Source: Alphaproteobacteria bacterium
GTDB lineage: Bacteria > Pseudomonadota > Alphaproteobacteria > Rhizobiales > Xanthobacteraceae
Direction: 5' to 3'
Assembly: GCA_005884465.1 (NCBI GenBank)
Contig: VAZH01000253.1
Span: 1 to 8,196 of the forward strand
Length of the DNA: 8,196 nucleotides
A program made the position numbers and the translations under genes. Positions 1 to 4,778 of the stretch are shown one piece after another. The notes under the pieces were generated by a model. That model ran no database searches and was not told the origin of the DNA. It was given only the letters and a program-made list of their open reading frames with translations. Position 1 is the stretch's first letter; each line of letters starts with the position of its first letter.

Positions 1-298
1 TGCCGGTACGGACATTGGAAACTTCCGCAGGCTCAAGCCCGGCATCCTGGATCGCCTGCTCCATCGCGACATGATTCCAGGCCGCACCTTCGCCGAGGAA
101 GCGCATCGCACGCCGATCGATCACACCGGCCGGATCGAGCGTGGGGGCGCCTTGCACCTGGGAGCGGAAACCGAGCTCGGCGTATTTCTCGGAGCGCGTG
201 ATTCCCGACTTGGCCTCATGGAGGCTCGCAAGCACTTCCTGGGTGTTGTTTCCGATCGATGAGACGATGCCCATCCCCGTGATGACAACCCGCCTCAT
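1..298 (-). CDS. fabB: 3-oxoacyl-ACP synthase I, N-terminal part (FabB), cut by the window edge
   Basis: Ketoacyl-ACP synthase that condenses malonyl-ACP with an acyl-ACP in the cytoplasm; FabB-type enzymes elongate the cis-3-decenoyl-ACP made by FabA, giving unsaturated fatty acids. Only the first 99 residues are present, read from ATG at 298 leftwards. They begin MRRVVITGMGIVSSIGNN, the typical opening strand and loop of the KAS I/II thiolase fold, followed by EVLASLHEAKSGI and a segment with DRRAMRFLGEGAAWNH, as in FabB. The catalytic Cys-His-His residues would lie beyond the left edge and cannot be checked. A GAGG ribosome binding site (304-307) lies 5 nt before the ATG. The gene follows fabA after 77 bp on the same strand, the usual fabA-fabB operon order. 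FabF is the alternative, but position next to fabA favours FabB. Confidence 0.93.
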   Translation of the reverse strand, partial: MRRVVITGMGIVSSIGNNTQEVLASLHEAKSGITRSEKYAELGFRSQVQGAPTLDPAGVIDRRAMRFLGEGAAWNHVAMEQAIQDAGLEPAEVSNVRTG

Positions 299-375
299 GA
301 TCGCCTCGCCCTGTCGTTTCCGTTTTGTGTGATGGCCGTCGTCGAACCGAAATTCGCGTCGCCAGCCGGAGTATT

Positions 376-906
376 TTACGTTCCCGGCTGCAATGCAGCA
401 TCCTGTTTGAACAGCCCGACCTTCAAATCCTTCGCGCGATAGATAATCTCGTCATCGGCCGAAAGCCACCCGTCGGCGACGCCGAGCACGAGCTTTAAAC
501 GCATCACGCGTTTGATGTCGACGTTGTACACAATCTTGCGGACGTTCGGCATCACCTGTCCGGAAAGCTTCAGTTCGCTAACGCCCAGCGCCCGGCCGCG
601 GCCCTCGCCGCCGGTCCAGCCGAGAAAAAAGCCAACCATCTGCCAGAGCGCATCAAGGCCCAGGCATCCCGGCATCACGGGATCGCCCTTGAAATGGCAA
701 CCGAAGAACCAAAGGTCCGGCTTCACATCGAGCTCGGCGCGAACCACGCCCTTGCCGTATTCGCCGCCGGTCTCGGAAATTTCGCTGATGCGGTCGAACA
801 TCAGCATCGGAGGCAGCGGCAACTGCGCATTGCCGGGGCCAAACAGCTCGCCGCGGCCGCAGGCCAGCAAATCCTCGTATTCGTAACCGCCGCGCCGATC
901 CAGCAT
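376..906 (-). CDS. fabA: 3-hydroxydecanoyl-ACP dehydratase/isomerase (FabA)
   Basis: Cytoplasmic bifunctional enzyme that dehydrates 3-hydroxydecanoyl-ACP and isomerises trans-2- to cis-3-decenoyl-ACP, the branch point to unsaturated fatty acids. The 176-residue product (E. coli FabA is about 172) is very close to the family throughout: RGELFG near residues 18-23, LPPMLMFDR, then [20 protein letters not shown], and [14 protein letters not shown]. The active-site His (H71, in [11 protein letters not shown]) and Asp (D85, in CLGLD) are both present. The C-terminus KDLKVGLF also matches the family. The frame can be extended six codons upstream to a TTG at 924, but that TTG overlaps a strong GAGAGAGG ribosome binding site, so the ATG at 906 is the start. 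It probably heads a fabA-fabB operon and diverges from irr. Confidence 0.97.
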   Translation of the reverse strand: MLDRRGGYEYEDLLACGRGELFGPGNAQLPLPPMLMFDRISEISETGGEYGKGVVRAELDVKPDLWFFGCHFKGDPVMPGCLGLDALWQMVGFFLGWTGGEGRGRALGVSELKLSGQVMPNVRKIVYNVDIKRVMRLKLVLGVADGWLSADDEIIYRAKDLKVGLFKQDAALQPGT

Positions 907-914
907 AGTGCCAG

Positions 915-922
915 CCTCTCTC
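915..922 (-). promoter_or_regulatory. Ribosome binding site of fabA
   Basis: GAGAGAGG on the minus strand, 8 nt before the ATG at 906. It decides the start of fabA and excludes the TTG at 924. Confidence 0.8.
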
Positions 923-1179
923 AATACCGTTGGAGCGTTTTGGAGCTAAATGAACCCCGCTTCACATCGAAAGCGTGCCATTTTCGCGCATTGGCCCTGA
1001 CCCGCAGGTCAAGATGGCCCTGCGGCAACCGGCGTCGTCATTGCCGAAATCGCATACCTGCGTCCGGGCGCTCTCTATCATAGGCCCCGCAGGCGGCAAA
1101 GCATGACGACACGGGTAAACAGCCCGGTCTCGCCCTCGGTTCCGTTATTATCCAGGTCCTTGTGCTAGTTGCGAAAAAC

Positions 1180-1208
1180 TTGCATCTGACGGATTTGCCT
1201 CTTATATA
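1180..1208 (+). promoter_or_regulatory. Probable irr promoter with possible Fur-type direct repeats
   Basis: TTGCAT (1180-1185), a 17-nt spacer and TATATA (1203-1208) form a good sigma-70-like promoter; transcription would begin near 1215, about 34 nt before the chosen irr start. Overlapping it are three related hexamers in direct order: TGCATC (1181-1186), TGACGG (1187-1192) and TGCCTC (1196-1201). The irr promoter of B. japonicum is reported to be bound by Fur at imperfect direct-repeat hexamers rather than a classic Fur box; that this is the same element is an inference, since I cannot align the two. Confidence 0.5.
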
Positions 1209-1248
1209 CCACGGAGATAGTGCTGAGATAGCAAGCGCGGTGCCTGAA

Positions 1249-1746
1249 GTGGAAACGAGCGACAACGCTGCGATTTTGAATGACGACCCCATCGATTCAG
1301 CGGCCCACAAAGCGGGCCGCCAACCGAGCTTGACCGGTTGTCCCTGGCACGATGTCAACGAAATGCTGCAGGCGGCGGGCCTCCGGCCAACCCGCCAGCG
1401 CATGGCGCTGGGCTGGCTTTTGTTCGGAAAGGGCGCGCGCCATCTCACGGCGGAAATGCTTTACGAGGAGGCCACGCTGGCCAAGGTTCCGGTGTCACTC
1501 GCCACCGTCTACAACACGCTCAATCAGCTCACCGATGCGGGCTTGCTGCGCCAGGTCAGCGTCGACGGCACCAAGACCTATTTCGATACCAACGTCACCG
1601 CGCATCACCACTTCTATCTCGAAAACAACCACGAACTGGTCGACATTCCGGATCCGCATCTGGTGCTGCAGAAAATGCCGGAAGCGCCCGAAGGCTACGA
1701 GATCGCCCGGGTCGACATGGTCGTCCGGCTGCGCAGGAAACGCTGA
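1249..1746 (+). CDS. irr: Iron response regulator Irr (Fur family, heme-regulated)
   Basis: Cytoplasmic Fur-family transcription factor that in rhizobia controls heme synthesis and iron uptake/storage genes and is degraded on binding heme. Both heme sites of B. japonicum Irr are present: the heme regulatory motif GCPWHD near the N-terminus and the HHH cluster (codons 1603-1611). The winged-helix part follows the motif (LRPTRQRMALGWLLF; SLATVYNTLNQLTDAGL), then the dimerisation part with YFDTN, ending DMVVRLRRKR. From the motif Cys to the C-terminus is 135 residues, the same as I recall for the 163-residue B. japonicum protein (Cys29, His117-119). The start is uncertain. The frame is open back to GTG 1162, but that lies upstream of the promoter. 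The homologous first codon is ACG at 1255. GTG 1249 (165 residues) is the nearest standard start; GTG 1240 and TTG 1276 are alternatives, and none has a strong ribosome binding site. Confidence 0.93.
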   Translation: METSDNAAILNDDPIDSAAHKAGRQPSLTGCPWHDVNEMLQAAGLRPTRQRMALGWLLFGKGARHLTAEMLYEEATLAKVPVSLATVYNTLNQLTDAGLLRQVSVDGTKTYFDTNVTAHHHFYLENNHELVDIPDPHLVLQKMPEAPEGYEIARVDMVVRLRRKR

Positions 1747-1765
1747 GTTTGAAAACACTCCGCCC

Positions 1766-1883
1766 GTCGTCCCCGCGAAAGCGGAACCCATAGCCACCAC
1801 TATTGATCGTTTACAGAAGGCGCCTGCCAGATCGCCCAACGGACAGGCTGCGGCCTATGGGTCGCTGTTTTCGCAGGGACGAC
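1766..1883. repeat. Imperfect palindromic intergenic repeat (Bradyrhizobium-type)
   Basis: The left arm (1766-1795, starting GTCGTCCCCGCGAAAGCG) is matched by the reverse complement of the right arm (1852-1883, GTCGTCCCTGCGAAAACA), and the match continues through GACCCATAGGCC with small gaps. About 56 bp separate the arms. The arms match, from memory, a family of repeats scattered between genes in Bradyrhizobium and Rhodopseudomonas genomes. It fills the gap between the convergent ends of irr and the SH3 gene, so it could act as a two-way transcription stop, though there is no T-run. Confidence 0.75.
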
Positions 1884-1902
1884 CTATTCTTCGGGATGAG
1901 GT

Positions 1903-2430
1903 TCACTCCACCTTCTCATCGGCGTAAACGCCCCACAGCCGCTGCTGTTCGATCCAGCCATCGAAGCCGTTGCCGGCGACGCGGCACCAGCCTGCCGCGC
2001 AGCGCTTGACCTGAGCCACGACGCCGGGCTGCAGGCGAGCGACCACCGCGCCGGTCGGATCGGAGCGATCATAGAGCGGCGCGAGTTCGTCCTTGGTCTT
2101 CATGGTGATGACGGCGGTGCGGCGACCCGACAGCAGCGAGTGGTAGACCCAGCCCTCCGCGCCTTCGGAATCCCGCACCCGGCGCCAGTTCTCGAATTCC
2201 GCGGTAACTTCAACCGGCAGACCGGAGCGGGTGTAGACCCAGGCGACGTCGTTGTCCTTGGTCGGGCCGGCCCTGACGTTCACATGATCGGATTTGAGGC
2301 TGACATAGCGCGGAACCGGCAAACCGCTGGTGGTCTGGGGCGAATCCTTTGCCGAAAATCCTGAGCCTGTCGACGCGCCCAGCAAGCTACCCGCGAGCAC
2401 CACCACAGAACAAAAACGCCCCAACGCCAT
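1903..2430 (-). CDS. Secreted protein with two SH3-like modules
   Basis: A 175-residue protein with an N-terminal export signal: basic residue R5, hydrophobic stretch at about residues 8-19, and small residues suitable for signal peptidase I near 20-27. There is no lipobox. Residues 41-103 form a bacterial SH3-like module (SH3_4/DUF1058 type): SDHVNVRAGPTKDNDVAWVY, then VEVTAEFENWRRVRDSEG and AEGWVYHSLL. Residues 114-168 resemble a second, shorter module (LAPLYDRSDPTGAVVARLQ, then GWCRV and DGWIEQQRLWGVY). C144 and C149 (CAAGWC) could pair in the periplasm. Such modules usually bind cell wall peptides or mediate envelope contacts; the exact role is unknown. The ATG at 2430 is chosen over the TTG one codon upstream because AGGAG (2439-2443) is 8 nt away. 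It stands alone, convergent with irr and divergent from the dehydrogenase gene. Confidence 0.88.
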   Translation of the reverse strand: MALGRFCSVVVLAGSLLGASTGSGFSAKDSPQTTSGLPVPRYVSLKSDHVNVRAGPTKDNDVAWVYTRSGLPVEVTAEFENWRRVRDSEGAEGWVYHSLLSGRRTAVITMKTKDELAPLYDRSDPTGAVVARLQPGVVAQVKRCAAGWCRVAGNGFDGWIEQQRLWGVYADEKVE

Positions 2431-2438
2431 CAACTCGT

Positions 2439-2443
2439 CTCCT
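2439..2443 (-). promoter_or_regulatory. Ribosome binding site of the SH3-domain gene
   Basis: AGGAG on the minus strand, 8 nt before ATG 2430; it favours that ATG over the adjacent upstream TTG. Confidence 0.75.
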
Positions 2444-2534
2444 GCCGAGATACCAACTCAAAATTAAACATCAACCAACGCCCTGACCCCCCGATTGCCC
2501 CTCGGCTTAAGATCCCGGGTTCTTGCCGGGGTTC

Positions 2535-2562
2535 TTGTCTTGGCCCGGCCTTCTGCTAGAGA
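2535..2562 (+). promoter_or_regulatory. Possible promoter of the dehydrogenase gene
   Basis: TTGTCT (2535-2540), a 16-nt spacer and TAGAGA (2557-2562) give a weak sigma-70-like match in the divergent region 2431-2717. It would leave a leader of about 150 nt before the ATG at 2718. No better candidate was seen, but the match is modest. Confidence 0.3.
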
Positions 2563-2685
2563 GAACGGAACGGTTTAGAACCAAGACGAGCCCGAACGTC
2601 CCCGGGAAACCAAAGGGAAATATCGGGGGAAACCCACGGAAGCGCCGGGATCACGCGGCAGCCGCAGTGTCGAACAACCGGGTTA

Positions 2686-2706
2686 ATGAGGTCTGAACGA
2701 CCTCAT
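2686..2706 (+). promoter_or_regulatory. Perfect 8-bp inverted repeat abutting the dehydrogenase ribosome binding site
   Basis: ATGAGGTC (2686-2693), a 5-nt loop TGAAC, and GACCTCAT (2699-2706) form a perfect inverted repeat. It ends directly at GAGAG (2707-2711), the likely ribosome binding site of the ATG at 2718. As DNA it could be an operator for a dimeric regulator; as RNA it would be a stable hairpin beside the ribosome site. Its role is inferred from symmetry and position only. Confidence 0.5.
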
Positions 2707-2717
2707 GAGAGCAGGAC

Positions 2718-3719
2718 ATGTCGGTTAAGAAAAAGCCTCTCGTTGTCGTCACGCGCAAGCTGCCGGACTCGATCGAGACCCGCATGCGCGAATTGTTCGA
2801 CGCCCGGCTCAACCTCGACGATACGCCGATGACGCCGGAGCAAATCGCCGACGCGGTCCGCACCGCCGATATCCTGGTGCCCACCGTCACCGACGAGATC
2901 ACCGAAGAGCTTCTCAAAGACCCCGACTGCAAACTGAGGCTGATCGCCAATTTCGGCAATGGTGTCGACAATATCGACGTCGTCGCCGCGCATGCGCGCG
3001 GCATTACCGTGACCAACACGCCGAAAGTTCTGACCGAAGATACCGCCGACATGACCATGGCGCTGATCCTCGCAGTGCCGCGGCGGCTGATCGAAGGCGC
3101 CTCGATCCTGACCGAGGGCAAGAACTGGCCGGGCTGGTCGCCGACCTGGATGCTCGGCCATCGCATCGGGGGAAAACGGCTCGGCATCATCGGCATGGGC
3201 CGCATCGGCCAGGCCGTGGCGCGCCGGGCGCGTGCCTTCGGCCTGCAGATTCACTACCACAACCGCCGTCCGGTCGCGCCGCGCATCGCCGAGGAACTGG
3301 GCGCGACCTATTGGGAAAGCCTCGACCAGATGCTGGCGCGGATGGACATCATCTCGGTAAATTGTCCGCACACGCCGGCGACGTTTCACTTGCTCTCGGC
3401 GCGGCGGCTGAAACTGATCCGCAAGGAAGCCTATATCGTCAACACCGCCCGCGGCGAGGTGATAGACGAAGACACGCTGACCAAGCTGATCGAAGCCGGC
3501 GAGATCGGCGGCGCCGGGCTTGACGTGTACGAGAACGAGCCTGCGCTCAGTCCGAAGCTGGTGCGGCTGGCGAAGACCGGCAAGGTGACGCTGCTGCCGC
3601 ATATGGGCTCGGCCACCATCGAAGGCCGCGTCGACATGGGCGAGAAGGTGATCATCAACATCCGAACCTTCCTCGACAATCACAAGCCGCCGGACCGCGT
3701 GCTGCCGAGCATGCTGTGA
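2718..3719 (+). CDS. D-2-hydroxyacid dehydrogenase, glyoxylate/hydroxypyruvate reductase type
   Basis: A 333-residue cytoplasmic NAD(P)H-dependent oxidoreductase of the D-isomer-specific 2-hydroxyacid dehydrogenase family. The closest subgroup by eye is GyaR-like glyoxylate reductase, which reduces glyoxylate to glycolate or hydroxypyruvate to D-glycerate. Family landmarks in order: NFGNGVDNID (79-87), where substrate carboxylate binds; TPKVLTEDTADMTMALIL; the Rossmann motif GMGRIG (159-164); VNCPHTP (214-220); NTARGEVIDE with catalytic Arg245; GLDVYENEP with catalytic Glu274; and LLPHMGSAT with catalytic His295. HNRRP (181-185) after the second Rossmann strand, basic where NAD-specific enzymes carry Asp, suggests NADPH preference. 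ATG 2718 has GAGAG 6 nt upstream. The 3' end is 17 bp from that of the convergent MoeB-like gene, with no terminator hairpin visible between them. The exact substrate cannot be read from sequence; phosphoglycerate dehydrogenase is unlikely because no C-terminal regulatory domain is present. Confidence 0.92.
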   Translation: MSVKKKPLVVVTRKLPDSIETRMRELFDARLNLDDTPMTPEQIADAVRTADILVPTVTDEITEELLKDPDCKLRLIANFGNGVDNIDVVAAHARGITVTNTPKVLTEDTADMTMALILAVPRRLIEGASILTEGKNWPGWSPTWMLGHRIGGKRLGIIGMGRIGQAVARRARAFGLQIHYHNRRPVAPRIAEELGATYWESLDQMLARMDIISVNCPHTPATFHLLSARRLKLIRKEAYIVNTARGEVIDEDTLTKLIEAGEIGGAGLDVYENEPALSPKLVRLAKTGKVTLLPHMGSATIEGRVDMGEKVIINIRTFLDNHKPPDRVLPSML

Positions 3720-3736
3720 GCTGCAGTGGAAGTCTC

Positions 3737-4537
3737 TTAGCGATGTCCGCTCAGATCGGTGATCACAAGCGCATCGCCGTTGAGCGGGTTGAGCGGATCG
3801 CGCTGGTAGTGCAGCGTCTCGAACCGCATCGCGCGCGCGTCCACCATCAGCAATCGCCCGACCAGGCCCTCGCCGAGGCCGACGATTTCGCGGATCGCCT
3901 CCAGCGCCATCAAAGATCCCAGCACACCTGCAAGCGCGCCCATCACGCCGGCCTCGGCGCAGGCCGGCACCGTGCCCGGCGGCGGCGGTTCGGGAAACAA
4001 ACAGCGGTAGGTCGGATTGAATTGGCCTTCGGCGTTTTTTTCATGCGCGCGTATCGTGGTCAGCGATCCGTCGAACGTGCCCAGCGCTGCCGTGATCAGC
4101 GGCTTGGCGGCGAGGAAACACGCGTCTGAAGCCAGATAGCGGGTTTCGAAATTGTCCGATCCATCAAGCACCAGATCATAGCCCCCGATCAGCTCCATCG
4201 CATTGTCAGCATCGAGCCGCGTGGCGTGCGCCGCAAACCTGACATGGGGATTGAGCGCATAGATTCGCTCCGCCGCGGTGTCGACCTTCGGACGGCCGAG
4301 GTCCGGAGTGGCATGGATGATCTGGCGCTGTAGATTGGATAGCGAGACGATGTCATCGTCGACCACGCCGAGCGTGCCGACGCCGGCGGCGGCAAGATAC
4401 ATCAGCGCGGGCGCTCCGAGGCCGCCCGCACCGATCACCAGCACCGAGGCTTCCTTCAAGGCAGCCTGACCGGGGCCGCCGACTTCGCGCAGCACGATAT
4501 GGCGGGCGTATCGTTCGAGTTCTTTGGCACTCAGCAT
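3737..4537 (-). CDS. MoeB/ThiF/HesA-family sulfur-carrier adenylyltransferase, zinc site degenerate
   Basis: An E1-like enzyme that would use ATP to adenylate the C-terminal Gly-Gly of a sulfur carrier such as MoaD (molybdopterin) or ThiS (thiamine). It has 266 residues, near the usual length of about 250, with no rhodanese extension. It opens LSAKELERYARHIVLREVGG, as in MoeB. The nucleotide loop is GAGGLG (36-41), followed by DDDIVSLSNLQRQIIH (60-75). DGSDNFETR (125-133) carries the Asp matching MoeB Asp130, and C193 in CAEAGV matches the conserved cysteine. The zinc tetracysteine is mostly missing: CxxC one reads TYRC (176-179) and CxxC two reads NPLN (250-253). ATGs at 4549 and 4546 are alternative starts; AAGGA lies immediately before 4549, and 4537 is chosen from the family N-terminus. 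No carrier gene is adjacent, so MoeB versus ThiF is unresolved. Confidence 0.88.
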   Translation of the reverse strand: MLSAKELERYARHIVLREVGGPGQAALKEASVLVIGAGGLGAPALMYLAAAGVGTLGVVDDDIVSLSNLQRQIIHATPDLGRPKVDTAAERIYALNPHVRFAAHATRLDADNAMELIGGYDLVLDGSDNFETRYLASDACFLAAKPLITAALGTFDGSLTTIRAHEKNAEGQFNPTYRCLFPEPPPPGTVPACAEAGVMGALAGVLGSLMALEAIREIVGLGEGLVGRLLMVDARAMRFETLHYQRDPLNPLNGDALVITDLSGHR

Positions 4538-4584
4538 GGCACGCATCATTCCTTTTGCATCTCGCCCCGCGTCTCCTCGCCATA

Positions 4585-4686
4585 CCTGATGGTGAGGAGC
4601 GCGTCTTCGCGCGTCTCGAACCATGAGGCCGCGCCATCCGGAGCATCCTTCGAACGCGGGGCAGGAGGCCGCTCCTCAGGATGAGG
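4585..4686. repeat. Imperfect palindromic intergenic repeat (second type)
   Basis: About 100 bp with interrupted dyad symmetry. The outer left end CCTGATGGTGAGGAGC (4585-4600) pairs with the right end GCTCCTCAGGATGAGG (4671-4686) at 13 of 16 positions. Inner parts also correspond: TCTCGAACCATGAGGCC on the left with a GGAGCATCCTTCGAACGC stretch on the right. From memory it resembles a repeat found in many copies between Bradyrhizobium genes, unrelated to the one at 1766-1883. It lies in the divergent gap between the MoeB-like gene and the protease-like gene, so it may separate their promoters. Confidence 0.75.
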
Positions 4687-4728
4687 GGAAGGGCCTTGAT
4701 TGGCTGAACCCCCGGGTTGTTGCCTGCC

Positions 4729-4742
4729 AAGCAGATGTGCTT
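4729..4742. promoter_or_regulatory. Small inverted repeat upstream of the protease-like gene
   Basis: AAGCA-GATG-TGCTT is a perfect 5-bp inverted repeat ending 36 nt before ATG 4779; a second small palindrome, AACCCCCGGGTT, sits at 4707-4718. They may be an operator pair, but such short symmetry can occur by chance. Confidence 0.25.
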
Positions 4743-4778
4743 AAACTGCGCGCGCTTCAATGGACCTGAAGACTTGTC

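Larger units (their letters stand above)
907..1248. other. Divergent fabA-irr intergenic region
   Basis: About 340 bp between two divergently read genes. It must contain the promoters for both. The irr side has a good sigma-70-like promoter (1180-1208). No convincing -35/-10 pair was found for fabA. A small perfect palindrome, TGACC-N4-GGTCA (998-1011), and an 8-bp direct repeat TGGCCCTG (992-999 and 1015-1022) lie near the middle and may be regulator sites. No small gene or RNA is apparent. Confidence 0.6.

Noticed and set aside
694..1083. Plus-strand open frame over the fabA start and upstream region
   Set aside because: It is antisense to fabA over most of its length, has no ribosome site and no recognisable domain.
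1020..1092. Distant inverted pair CCTGCGG / CCGCAGG
   Set aside because: Seven bases 59 bp apart in GC-rich DNA is expected by chance; no supporting structure lies between them.
1162..1248. Longer irr start at GTG 1162
   Set aside because: It lies upstream of the likely promoter and adds about 30 residues absent from the B. japonicum protein.
1783..1811. GGAAC-N20-CGTT resembling a general stress (EcfG) promoter
   Set aside because: The spacer is longer than the usual 16-18 nt, it lies within a palindromic repeat, and no gene starts downstream on that strand.
2572..2582. Possible Irr iron control element (GGTTTAGAACC)
   Set aside because: Only one TTTAGAA half-site is present; the second inverted half expected of the element is missing.
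2703..3683. Long antisense open frame (326 codons) opposite the dehydrogenase gene
   Set aside because: It is a GC-rich shadow: the plus frame has every family motif and the antisense product shows no recognisable domain.
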